DNA of 64,000 nucleotides from Chthoniobacterales bacterium (GTDB lineage: Bacteria > Verrucomicrobiota > Verrucomicrobiia > Chthoniobacterales > Terrimicrobiaceae). The stretch lies in the NCBI GenBank assembly GCA_014879575.1, contig JACSRU010000108.1, positions 24,334-88,333 on the forward strand. The letters are read 5' to 3'. Of the stretch, positions 38,065 through 46,902 are shown piece after piece. The position numbers and the translations under genes are program-made. The notes under the pieces are model-generated. The model made no database searches and was not told the origin of the DNA. It was given only the letters and a program-made list of their open reading frames with translations. Position 1 is the stretch's first letter, and the number at the start of each line of letters is the position of its first letter.

Positions 38065-38913
38065 ATGCACCGGGGTTTTGTTTTTTTGCCGCTGGCCGTT
38101 TGCCTGCAAGTCGCCGGTCTCCGGGCGCAGGACATCGACGCCGAACTCAAGCAGAGCGGAGAGGATCACATGCGCGAGGAACTCGGCGTGAATCCCATCA
38201 CCACTCCCTCGATCCAGGAGCTCCTGAATCAACTCCAGAACTTCCGTCCCATCCCGCTGGATTTGATTGATGCCGCCAAGCGGGATGCCGTGTTCAACAA
38301 CCGGCTCCAGACGGCCATGCACTTTGGTTCGCTGGTTGCCGACGGGTTCCTGCTCACCTTGGCGGAGCGTCCGAAGGATGTGCAGGATGTCGGCAAGGCA
38401 CTCATCCGCCAGGCCCGGGCTCTGGGGGTCGGCGAGCGCCTCACCAAGCGGAGCAAGAGCCTCCTCGAACTCAGCGACAAGGGGGACTGGTTGGGCATGC
38501 GACAGGAACTCGTCCGCACCCAGCAGGATGTCGAGACCTCGATGCTTGAACTGCGCGACGAGGAAATGGCGCACATGATCAGCCTCGGGGGCTGGCTCCG
38601 CGGATTCCAGCTGGCCGCCAACAGCACGGTCACCCTCTACACACCGAACAAGGCGAAAATTCTCGGGAATGCGGAAATTGTGGAATATTTCCTCGACCGA
38701 CTCTCGACCTTGCATCCGCGGCTGAAGAAGACGGCATTCGTTAAAACCCTTACCGAACGGCTCCGGGGAATCCTCAACCAAATCACCGAAACCCAGGGCC
38801 AAATCCTCACGCCCGAGCAGGTCGCAAAGGTTCGCGATCTTGCCAACGAGGCAGAGGCGGCCACCATGTCGAAGGTTGACGAAGAGGGGAACTTCGAGGA
38901 ACCGAAACCGTAA
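38065..38913 (+). CDS. Exported helical protein of unknown function
   Basis: Starting at the ATG 38065 the 282-aa protein has a signal peptide (FVFLPLAVCLQVAGLRAQ) and is otherwise almost wholly alpha-helical, with a repeated pattern of charged residues and no cysteine after cleavage. Segments such as GVNPITTPSIQELLNQLQNF and FLDRLSTLHPRLKKTAF recall conserved Verrucomicrobiota proteins I cannot name. It lies 115 bp upstream of the receptor kinase gene on the same strand, so it may be an exported partner of it. The first 38 residues of the track ORF are not part of it. Confidence 0.6.
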   Translation: MHRGFVFLPLAVCLQVAGLRAQDIDAELKQSGEDHMREELGVNPITTPSIQELLNQLQNFRPIPLDLIDAAKRDAVFNNRLQTAMHFGSLVADGFLLTLAERPKDVQDVGKALIRQARALGVGERLTKRSKSLLELSDKGDWLGMRQELVRTQQDVETSMLELRDEEMAHMISLGGWLRGFQLAANSTVTLYTPNKAKILGNAEIVEYFLDRLSTLHPRLKKTAFVKTLTERLRGILNQITETQGQILTPEQVAKVRDLANEAEAATMSKVDEEGNFEEPKP

Positions 38914-39028
38914 GTTCCGCACGGCGGAAACGGGTTTCTCCAACGGATTCTCGCAAACTCCTCCGCGTGGATTTTCTTCCCCTTCAGGCTTTATCCGATG
39001 TAATGGCATGGTATATACCCCCTCTTCC

Positions 39029-42010
39029 ATGGCCGAGCCCGTCCGCTTCCAACACTTTGAGGTCCCGCTGCGTGAGGACGGGTCGCTGCACGAACTCGGA
39101 CGCGGTGCCATGGGGATCACCTACAAGGCATTTGATACGAATCTGCGTTGTTTTGTCGCCCTCAAGGTGATCAATGCGGCGTATTTGAGCAGCGACGTGG
39201 CGAAGCAAAGATTCCTGCGGGAAGCCCGCTCGGCGGCCGCCTTGCGCCATCCGAATGTCGCCACGGTTTTCCATCTTGGCGAGGAGGGCGGAGATTGTTT
39301 TTACGCCATGGAATATGTGGATGGCGAGACCGTCGAGGCGATGATGAAGCGCGAGGGGGCCATCCCGGCCTCCGTTTCGTTGGAAATCATCCTGCAGGTT
39401 TCCCGGGCTCTCGGCGCCGCCCACAAGCAGGGACTCGTCCACCGCGACATCAAACCTTCCAACCTCATGGTCGTTCGTGAGGAGGAGGGGGAGTTCACGG
39501 TCAAGGTGATTGACTTTGGTCTCGCAAAAAGTGCGGCGGGAACCGAGGGGGACGGCGAGGCGACTCTCACGGTGGCGGGCTTTCTCGGCACACCGCATTT
39601 TGCGAGTCCCGAGCAACTCGAGGAACGTGAGCTGGACGTGCGGTCGGACATCTACTCCCTCGGCGTCACGCTTTTTTACATGCTGGCGGGGAGGGCGCCG
39701 TTCAGCGGTTCGTTGGCGCAGGTGATGAGCCAGCACCTTCACCGCGATCCCCCGCTGGAAATCCTCTCCGACCAACCCGAGCCGGTTGTGGGCCTGCTCC
39801 GCCACATGCTGGCGAAGGATCCTGCCGCCCGTCCGCAGACTCCCGCCGACCTCCGCAGGGAAGTCGAGGCCTGCCTGGAAAAATTAAAGTCCTGGCAGCC
39901 GGGCACCGGGGTGCCCGCGTGTGTTGATGAGGAAAATTTTGAGACCCAGGCACTCCCTTCGCCCCTGGTCGAATCACCGTCCGAGTTGGGGAAAGGCACC
40001 CTGCTTGCCGGAAGATACCGGCTCATGGAAGAGGGGCCCGCGTCGGACTTCGGACGGGTCTTCCGGGCGGAATCCCCTGAGCACGCCGCCGAGGTCGAGA
40101 TCCTTGTTCTGGACCCCTCTCTCTTGGCGTCTTCCGAGGCCTGCACCCGGATCGAGGACCAGATGCTGGCTCTCCAAAAGCTCACAGCCCCCGCCCTCCA
40201 AAAAATTTTTTCGCTGGAGCGCCTGGAGAACAACACGACCTTCCTTGTGCTCGAGGGGATCTCCGGCCCCTCCCTTCTCGACCTGATGCGGCAGAGGAAA
40301 GCTCTGCCACTTTCCGAAGCAAGGATGCTTCTCGGGCACCTGGCACCCGCATTTCAGGAGTTGCAGTCCGCCGGAATTCCCTGTCCGGATATCGCCTCCC
40401 GCGAAATTACGCTCGGCCGGGCGGAGCTTTCCCGCCCGGTGACCGAGTGGACGGGGCTTGGGCTCAAGTTCAACCCGATTTCCCCGGGAACCCCGGTGGC
40501 GAATCCCGAGGTCACCCTTGTCAGTTCGGACTTCGGGGTGCTTGTGGAAAGCGGCGCATTTTTTGGAAAGGAAAACCGAGCCTACGTCTATGCCTTGGCA
40601 ACTCTCGCTTATGAAATGTTGGGCGGGATCCGTGGTTCCTCTTCCGCCCGGACAGTTCCGATCCCGGGGCTCTCCGAGCAGGCCAATGCCGCCCTGCGAC
40701 AGGCATTGGATCCCACAGTTTCATTTGACTCGATCCCGGCATTTCTTGGCGCATTGGACGCCGGGGCGTCTCCGGGTGCCGATGCCTCGAAGGGGGAGCC
40801 CGTCCGACGCGCCACCCCGCCGGCTCTTCCTTCGGCGCCGTCGTCAGCAAGTCCTCTTCTGAAGATTGCCGGTGTGCTGGGAATCCTTCTCCTGCTTGGA
40901 GGGCTTGGCGGAGGAGGATATTATTTTTTCGTCGTGAGGCAGTCCCTTCCCGTTTCGACCGCGCCCGCTTCCCCGGATCCCACACCTTCTCCGGTTCCAG
41001 CTGCCACCCCGGTTCCCGCTCCGTCTCCCGTGGTGGCGACGCCCACTCCAACTCCCTCCCCCCCCTCCGACCCCCTGCCGTCAGCCATCGCGCATGCCCG
41101 CGTGACCGCACAAAATGATCCGGCCGCCGCTCTTGTGGCCCTGCTGGACTTGCAAAAATCCCATCCGAATCGTCCGGAGGCAAGGGAAGCGATCCAGGAA
41201 TTCCTGGAGACAACCCTCGCCCGGCGGGAATCCCTGACCCCTGGCCAAATCACCGCACTCTTGGAGCCGCTGGAATCCGCCGCCGGTCAGGATTTTGTTG
41301 AGGCCCAAGTGTTCCTCGGGACGGAATTGCGCGAGTCCGATCCGGAAGGTGCCGTCAAATGGATGCTGGCGGCCGCAAACAACGGAAATGTCGAAGCCAT
41401 GCACCACGCAGGACTTCTCCTCTCCAATGATATTGGCACCCTGAAAAAGAATCCGAAGGAGGCCGTGAAATGGTTCCAGCGCGCCGCAGAGAAGGGCGAT
41501 CCCAAGTCAATGTTTGCCCTCGGAGAATGCTATCAGCTCAGCAAGGGGGTCACCCGGGATCCCAGGTTGGCGATCGAGTGGCTCCGCAAGGCCGCGGACC
41601 TCAAGGAACCAAGGGCGCTCAGCCGCCTGGGGGATATTTATGTCAAAGGGATTCCGGGAATTGTTCAGCCGGATCTCAAGACGGCCTTCGCCTACTTCTC
41701 GGCCGCCAAGGATCTCGATTTTGCGGAGGCCTATGGAAACCTGGGCGCCCTCTTCATCACGGCACCCCCCGGAATGAAGGATGAAAAGATGGCTGTGGAA
41801 CTTTTCAAGCAGGGGATTGAAAAAGGGGATCCCCGTTCACAGTTTTTCTATGCCGTCTGCCTGGAGGAGGGGCGCGGGGGACTCGTAAAAGACGCCGAAG
41901 CCGCCCGGGAGGCGTATGTCAAAGCCGCCGAACTCGGCGTCCAGGGCGCCCAAGACTGGTGCCGCGAGCACAAGGTGCCTTTTACTCCGCCGATCCGTCC
42001 GTCACGATAG
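39029..42010 (+). CDS. Serine/threonine protein kinase with kinase-like domain, membrane segment and Sel1 repeats
   Basis: Residues about 15-285 are a Hanks-type kinase: LGRGAMGITYKAFDT (P-loop), VALKVI (Lys), GLVHRDIKPSNLMV (catalytic loop), IDFGLAKS and GTPHFASPEQL. Residues about 325-585 look like a second, degenerate kinase domain (GRYRLMEEGPASDFGRVFRAE, later YVYALATLAYEMLGG) without HRD or DFG motifs. A membrane span (LLKIAGVLGILLLLGGLGGG, about 608-632) is followed by a Pro/Thr/Ala linker (644-686) and Sel1/TPR-like repeats from about 757 to 985 (AVKWMLAAANNGNVEAMHH, AVKWFQRAAEKGDPKSMFA, and so on). The Sel1 part would be periplasmic. Start 39029 (993 aa) or 39008 (1000 aa). Confidence 0.9.
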   Translation: MAEPVRFQHFEVPLREDGSLHELGRGAMGITYKAFDTNLRCFVALKVINAAYLSSDVAKQRFLREARSAAALRHPNVATVFHLGEEGGDCFYAMEYVDGETVEAMMKREGAIPASVSLEIILQVSRALGAAHKQGLVHRDIKPSNLMVVREEEGEFTVKVIDFGLAKSAAGTEGDGEATLTVAGFLGTPHFASPEQLEERELDVRSDIYSLGVTLFYMLAGRAPFSGSLAQVMSQHLHRDPPLEILSDQPEPVVGLLRHMLAKDPAARPQTPADLRREVEACLEKLKSWQPGTGVPACVDEENFETQALPSPLVESPSELGKGTLLAGRYRLMEEGPASDFGRVFRAESPEHAAEVEILVLDPSLLASSEACTRIEDQMLALQKLTAPALQKIFSLERLENNTTFLVLEGISGPSLLDLMRQRKALPLSEARMLLGHLAPAFQELQSAGIPCPDIASREITLGRAELSRPVTEWTGLGLKFNPISPGTPVANPEVTLVSSDFGVLVESGAFFGKENRAYVYALATLAYEMLGGIRGSSSARTVPIPGLSEQANAALRQALDPTVSFDSIPAFLGALDAGASPGADASKGEPVRRATPPALPSAPSSASPLLKIAGVLGILLLLGGLGGGGYYFFVVRQSLPVSTAPASPDPTPSPVPAATPVPAPSPVVATPTPTPSPPSDPLPSAIAHARVTAQNDPAAALVALLDLQKSHPNRPEAREAIQEFLETTLARRESLTPGQITALLEPLESAAGQDFVEAQVFLGTELRESDPEGAVKWMLAAANNGNVEAMHHAGLLLSNDIGTLKKNPKEAVKWFQRAAEKGDPKSMFALGECYQLSKGVTRDPRLAIEWLRKAADLKEPRALSRLGDIYVKGIPGIVQPDLKTAFAYFSAAKDLDFAEAYGNLGALFITAPPGMKDEKMAVELFKQGIEKGDPRSQFFYAVCLEEGRGGLVKDAEAAREAYVKAAELGVQGAQDWCREHKVPFTPPIRPSR

Positions 42011-42083
42011 CCAAAAATAACAAAAATTTCCTGTGGCGGTGGGTTGCCGTCACCGTTTATACCAATCCTCTCGAAGAATCCTG

Positions 42084-43265
42084 ATGAACATCCACGAATA
42101 CCAAGCGAAAGAACTCCTCGATAAATTCGGGGTTCCAAACAGCCCGGGAGGAGTCGCCTCCACTCCGGAACAAGCGGAAAAGGTCGCGCGATCCCTCGGC
42201 ACAAACAATCTGGTCGTCAAATCCCAGATTCATGCCGGAGGTCGTGGGAAGGGAACCTTCACCAGCGGATTCCAGGGGGGCGTCCACCTCTGCAAGACCG
42301 CGAACCAGGTCCGCGACATCGCGGAGCAAATGCTGGGCAAGACACTCGTCACCCACCAGACCGGACCTGAGGGACGCGTTGTCAGAAAAGTTCTCGTCTC
42401 AAAATCCGTCGAGATTGCCCGCGAGCTTTATTTTGCGATTCTCATCGACCGGGCCACCTCCATTCCCATGATCGTCGCCAGCACCGAGGGCGGGGTTGAC
42501 ATCGAATCCGTGGCCGCCACGACTCCGGAAAAAATCATCCGCATGTCGGTGGATCCGCTCTACGGCCTGCTTCCCTACCAGACCCGCAAGCTGGCCAAGC
42601 TCCTCGGCATGACCTCGACGGAAATGCGGCTGGCCTGCAAGCTCTTTGCCGGTCTCTACAAACTTTTCATCCGGAGCGATTGCTCGATGGTCGAGGTCAA
42701 TCCCCTGGTGGTTACAAAGGGCGGCGAGGTGCTCGCCCTGGATTCGAAGATCAATTTCGACGACAACGCACTCTTCCGCCATCCGGACATCCTCGCCTAC
42801 CGGGATATCGAGGAGGAAAACCCCCGCGAAGTCGAGGCCTCGAAATTCAACCTCAATTATATCGGACTCGATGGAAACATCGCCTGTCTCGTCAATGGAG
42901 CCGGGCTGGCCATGGCGACCATGGACATCATCAAGCACCACGGCGGCGAACCCGCCAACTTCCTTGATGTCGGCGGCGGCGCCACCGAACAACAGGTCAC
43001 CGAGGCCTTCAAAATCCTCATCTCCGACAAGCGCGTCAAGGCGATCCTCGTGAATATCTTCGGCGGGATCATGAAGTGCGATATCATCGCCCAAGGCATC
43101 ATCAACGCGGTCAGGGCCGTGAATCTCCCCGTGCCACTCGTCGTCCGCCTGGAAGGCACCAACGTGGAAGCCGGACGCAAACTTTTGAATGACTCCAAAC
43201 TCCCGCTGCTGGCGGCCACCGACATCGCCGATGCCGCCAAAAAAGTCGTCGCAGCCGTAAAATAA
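42084..43265 (+). CDS. sucC: Succinyl-CoA ligase (ADP-forming) beta subunit
   Basis: ATP-grasp subunit of succinyl-CoA synthetase. It opens [19 protein letters not shown] and has [10 protein letters not shown], the nucleotide-binding [14 protein letters not shown] and the C-terminal [14 protein letters not shown]. 393 aa is normal. It can work in the TCA cycle or in reverse with methylmalonyl-CoA mutase (mutAB at 59103). The sucD gene follows at 25 bp. Confidence 0.96.
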   Translation: MNIHEYQAKELLDKFGVPNSPGGVASTPEQAEKVARSLGTNNLVVKSQIHAGGRGKGTFTSGFQGGVHLCKTANQVRDIAEQMLGKTLVTHQTGPEGRVVRKVLVSKSVEIARELYFAILIDRATSIPMIVASTEGGVDIESVAATTPEKIIRMSVDPLYGLLPYQTRKLAKLLGMTSTEMRLACKLFAGLYKLFIRSDCSMVEVNPLVVTKGGEVLALDSKINFDDNALFRHPDILAYRDIEEENPREVEASKFNLNYIGLDGNIACLVNGAGLAMATMDIIKHHGGEPANFLDVGGGATEQQVTEAFKILISDKRVKAILVNIFGGIMKCDIIAQGIINAVRAVNLPVPLVVRLEGTNVEAGRKLLNDSKLPLLAATDIADAAKKVVAAVK

Positions 43266-43290
43266 CGCCTGATTCCCACCTTTTGTAAAA

Positions 43291-44169
43291 ATGGCCATTC
43301 TCGTTGACAAATCCACTCGCCTGCTCGTGCAGGGCATCACTGGTAAAGCCGGAGGTTTTCACGCCCGTTCCTGCATGGAATACGGCACCCATCTCGTCGC
43401 TGGCGTCACTCCCGCCCGGGGTGGCGAGGTCTTTGCCGATAAAATTCCCGTCTTCGACACAGTGTTTGAAGCCCGGCAGCAAACCGGTTGCAACGCCACC
43501 ATGATCTTCGTGCCGGCGGAATTCGCGGCGGACTCCATCATGGAAGCCGTGGACTCCGGCATCGAACTCATCATCTGCATCACCGAGGGAATCCCCGTGA
43601 TCGACATGATGCGGGTCAAGGCCGCCATGACAGGCGGCAAAAGCCGTCTCATCGGACCCAATTGCCCCGGCATCATCACGCCCGGACAATGCAAAATCGG
43701 CATCATGCCCGGCTATATCCATAAACCAGGAAAGGTCGGCGTCGTTTCCCGCTCGGGAACCCTCACGTACGAAGCCGTCTGGCAGCTCTCCGCCCGGGGC
43801 CACGGCCAATCAACTTGCGTGGGCATCGGCGGAGATCCGATCAATGGCACCTCGCACCTCGACGTTGTCAAAATGTTCAATGACGATCCCGATACGGAAG
43901 CCATGATTCTCATCGGAGAAATCGGAGGAACCGCTGAGGAGGAAGCCGCCGCCTGGCTTGCGGAAAATTGCAAAAAACCCGTCGCCGCCTTCATCGCGGG
44001 CGCCACGGCGCCCCCCGGACGCCGGATGGGACATGCCGGTGCCATCGTCAGCGGCGGCAAGGGAACCGCCGCCGGAAAAATCGAAGCACTCCGCGCCGCC
44101 AATATCGAGATTGCCGAAACCCCGGCAGACATGGCGGACGCGCTCCTCCGTCGCATGGCAAGAGCCTGA
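43291..44169 (+). CDS. sucD: Succinyl-CoA ligase alpha subunit
   Basis: CoA-binding subunit carrying the phosphohistidine. [19 protein letters not shown] begins the CoA-binding domain, [20 protein letters not shown] is canonical, and the active-site His is in [15 protein letters not shown] (about residue 249). 292 aa. It forms an operon with sucC. Confidence 0.96.
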   Translation: MAILVDKSTRLLVQGITGKAGGFHARSCMEYGTHLVAGVTPARGGEVFADKIPVFDTVFEARQQTGCNATMIFVPAEFAADSIMEAVDSGIELIICITEGIPVIDMMRVKAAMTGGKSRLIGPNCPGIITPGQCKIGIMPGYIHKPGKVGVVSRSGTLTYEAVWQLSARGHGQSTCVGIGGDPINGTSHLDVVKMFNDDPDTEAMILIGEIGGTAEEEAAAWLAENCKKPVAAFIAGATAPPGRRMGHAGAIVSGGKGTAAGKIEALRAANIEIAETPADMADALLRRMARA

Positions 44170-44250
44170 GCCTGTCGCCCGTCGTTGGAAAATTTTGGCA
44201 GGTTGTCTTCGATCTGATCGCCTTCGCCACCCGACTTTCCGCATCCCGAC

Positions 44251-44679
44251 ATGAAGACCTCCACCCCCCTGGTCTGTTGTCTGTCGCACTACCTGGCCGG
44301 ACTTTTTGCGCCCGGGCTTACTCCGGTATCCTTTCGCACGCGGGCGGCGTATCTGCTGCGGGACTTGGTGGACTGCCAGGTGGTCTGTTTCGCCGAATTG
44401 CGGCGCGATACCCGGCAGATGGATGTGGATTTCGATCCTTACTCACCCGAGCTCAACGCCGCTCTGGAGGGCTTCGGACGCCACATGGCACAATACCCCT
44501 GCTTCAACTTCGACCCCGATGTGGCCGGGGGACGCCCCTTCCTGCGCGGCGACTTTCTGAGCGATGAGGAGTTTTATGCCTCACCCATTAAACCTAAAAG
44601 GGAAAACGCCTTTTCCGGCGCTCCGCCTTTTTCTCCGAAACCGCAAATTCCGGCCCTCCGTGTTGGCGCAGCCACTTAA
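44251..44679 (+). pseudogene. Probable N-terminal fragment of a LuxR-type regulator
   Basis: The first ~112 residues (LRDLVDCQVVCFAELRRDTRQMDVDFD..., ending in the FLRGDFLSDEEFYASPI motif) resemble the sensor half of helix-turn-helix regulators that I remember as common in Verrucomicrobiota. The rest of such proteins, including a C-terminal LuxR-type HTH, is missing: after YASPI the frame runs into sequence antisense to the epimerase gene's end and stops. Likely truncated by a deletion around 44585. The family assignment is from memory and moderate. Confidence 0.4.
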
Positions 44680-45619
44680 CGGTTTGCGCAATTCCCTCTT
44701 CGAGCGTAAACGGTCCCTTTCCCAGCACGGCAAAAGTTTTTTCCATCGGTGTCGGGTAATCGCTCGTCATACTCCGGTAGCGGGAGGATGTCAGATAGAA
44801 TGGCCGCCCCTGGATCGCGGTGACGACATCTCCCGCAAGCGCGATGGCGCGGAGGATGGGACGGGGGATCTTCGGCGCGGGCTTCCCCGCCAGGGCGCGG
44901 CAGAATCCATCCGCCCAGCCGTAAATGTCGGCCACCTCGTCGCCGACGTAGTATGTCTGGCCGGCGATCGTTTCTTCCGGCAGGTCCACCGCACGCAACA
45001 TTTGCCAAACCACATTTCCGACATAGGCGTAGCACCGCCGCACGGGAGCACCGCCCGGATGGAAGTAGAGTCCCTTGGCGGCGATCCGCCAAAATTCCTG
45101 CGGATACCGCCAATGCCAGGGCCCCCAGACATTCGTGGGACGCAGGAGCGTCCAACAACACGAAAGCCCGGCTGCGCGCGTCAGCTGCTCTGTGATGACC
45201 TTGCTCTGGCCATAGACGGTATGCGGAAAATAATCCGTATCCGACTCCGGAAGACGTCCGGGACCGGCGACGTATTGCGAAGAAACAATCACAGCGCGCC
45301 TGACCGACGGGGTTGCCCGCACGGCGGAGAGAAAATGAGCCGTGCCGTCGGTGTTTGCCCGGTAGCCCTCCTCGACGGTGGTCGCCTCATCGCAATCCGC
45401 CCGCGCGGCAAGATGGAACACGACATCGGGCTGGAAGCCTGTCATGGCGGAAACAAGCGCCTTCTCGTCGAGAAGATCGCCCTGCACCCAATACGCCCCC
45501 TGGAGATCTTCGCGGGGCGCCACCGCATCGAAATTCCGCACCTCTTCCCCGCGACGGAGAAGTTCCTCCACAAGGTTGGTGCCGATAAATCCGCTGCCGC
45601 CTGTGAGAAAAATTTTCAT
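44594..45619 (-). CDS. NAD-dependent epimerase/dehydratase (extended SDR)
   Basis: Nucleotide-sugar modifying enzyme by family. KIFLTGGSGFIGTNLVEELL gives the Rossmann GxxGxxG; VVFHLAARADCDE and the catalytic YGQSK (Tyr/Lys, about residues 156-160) follow, with FYLTSSRYRSMTSDYPT-type C-terminus shared with GDP-sugar-like SDRs in polysaccharide clusters. 341 aa. It is 12 bp downstream of the GT4 gene in the same operon. The exact sugar is unknown. Confidence 0.82.
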   Translation of the reverse strand: MKIFLTGGSGFIGTNLVEELLRRGEEVRNFDAVAPREDLQGAYWVQGDLLDEKALVSAMTGFQPDVVFHLAARADCDEATTVEEGYRANTDGTAHFLSAVRATPSVRRAVIVSSQYVAGPGRLPESDTDYFPHTVYGQSKVITEQLTRAAGLSCCWTLLRPTNVWGPWHWRYPQEFWRIAAKGLYFHPGGAPVRRCYAYVGNVVWQMLRAVDLPEETIAGQTYYVGDEVADIYGWADGFCRALAGKPAPKIPRPILRAIALAGDVVTAIQGRPFYLTSSRYRSMTSDYPTPMEKTFAVLGKGPFTLEEGIAQTVKWLRQHGGPEFAVSEKKAERRKRRFPF

Positions 45620-45631
45620 GGGTCTGTGTTT

Positions 45632-46774
45632 CTACTGCAACGTGGCATACAGGTTCTGGATTCGGTGAACCATTGTCTCAAGAGGAAAATTCTTTTCGAT
45701 GCGTTTCCTGCCGGCGGCGCCCATTCTGGAGCGCAAATTCGGATCGGCGGCGAGTCGGGAAAGTGCCGCGGCCATCGCCGACGGGTCAGAGGGAGGAACC
45801 AGGAGGCCGGTTTCTCCCTCGGCCACCTGTTCGGGCGTGCCTCCAATGTTTGTCCCAATGACCGGACGTCCGAGTACCATCGCCTCCATCACGACACCTC
45901 CGAAAGGCTCGGGCTGGGCGGAGGGGAGAACGAAAATGTCGGCTGCCGCGTAGGCTGGACGGGCATCGGACAATTCTCCCGTAAAAACCGCTTCGACGCC
46001 AAGCGTGGTCGCCAGGGCTTTCATCCGATCAATCTGATCCTCGGAACCAGGCGCCGGGCCGCCTGCCAAAAGACACTTGATGGAAAGTCCCTGGCGCCTG
46101 GCAAGCGCGGCGGCCTCAAGCAGGAACTCCTGACCCTTTCGGAGAAATTTGATGCGTCCCACGGCGCAGGCAACGATGTCTGCCTCCGCAAACCCCCAGC
46201 GTGCCCGGGCGGCGGCGCGTTCCTCCGGCGAAATCTCCGGAAAATCTTCGAGGGCAAATCCATTGTGGAGCACCTCGATTTTCTGTGACGCGGGAAATTG
46301 TCCCGCTATCGGTCGGGAAACGCACAAGACACGCGAGGAGAGGCTGAGGATATAACGCGAATAGGGTTTCCAGAGCGCGCCAAATTCCTGAAACCAGTCC
46401 CGAATGTGCCAAAGATGCGGGACGCCTGCAAGACGCGCGGCGAGCGCCGAGGAACAGATCACGCCGGTGTTTGTATGAACGAGGGCGATTTCCTCTCGGC
46501 GAAGCCGTGCCGCAAGGCGAAGGACGGAAGGAAGGAAACCCAGAAGCCAGGGAACCAATCGGGGAGATTTGAGAATCGGACGGGTGATCACCCGCAGCCC
46601 AGGAAAAACCAGCACTCTCACACCCAACGCAGTCAACAGGTCCTGCAATGGCCCGCTTTCCGGCAGCATAACCAGCGGCTCGAAGCGCGAACGGTCCAAG
46701 TGCTTGCAGAGACGCAGGACCGATCGGCTGGCTCCGTAGATGTCGGCACTGTTGTGAATGATGAGAATGCGCAC
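45632..46774 (-). CDS. Glycosyltransferase family 4
   Basis: Retaining glycosyltransferase of the GT-B fold. It begins VRILIIHNSADIYGASRSVL, and the C-terminal donor domain carries VGRIKFLRKGQEFLLEAAAL and the motif PSAQPEPFGGVVMEAMVLG with the E-x7-E signature. From GTG (complement 46772-46774) it is 380 aa and starts at the conserved first strand; an ATG 16 codons upstream (46822) is the alternative. Divergent from asnB, 128 bp apart. Acceptor unknown, probably exopolysaccharide or O-antigen. Confidence 0.85.
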   Translation of the reverse strand: MRILIIHNSADIYGASRSVLRLCKHLDRSRFEPLVMLPESGPLQDLLTALGVRVLVFPGLRVITRPILKSPRLVPWLLGFLPSVLRLAARLRREEIALVHTNTGVICSSALAARLAGVPHLWHIRDWFQEFGALWKPYSRYILSLSSRVLCVSRPIAGQFPASQKIEVLHNGFALEDFPEISPEERAAARARWGFAEADIVACAVGRIKFLRKGQEFLLEAAALARRQGLSIKCLLAGGPAPGSEDQIDRMKALATTLGVEAVFTGELSDARPAYAAADIFVLPSAQPEPFGGVVMEAMVLGRPVIGTNIGGTPEQVAEGETGLLVPPSDPSAMAAALSRLAADPNLRSRMGAAGRKRIEKNFPLETMVHRIQNLYATLQ

Positions 46775-46902
46775 GGCGGCAAGACGATGGCGCAAATCGT
46801 TCCATTTGGAAAGTGCCGCCATGAACCGGCAGGATACCCGCTGCGTAAGGGAGAAAATTTTTTCTGTGACTGTCGGCGCGGGCGATGTGCTAGCGTGCCG
46901 GA

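Noticed and set aside
38914-38940. Small hairpin after the exported helical protein gene (GTTCCGC/GCGGAAAC)
   Set aside because: No T run and a short stem; not a convincing terminator.
40980-41085. Repetitive Pro/Thr/Ala sequence as possible DNA repeat or CRISPR
   Set aside because: It is in-frame low-complexity linker coding in the receptor kinase; no regular repeat-spacer pattern exists here or elsewhere in the window.
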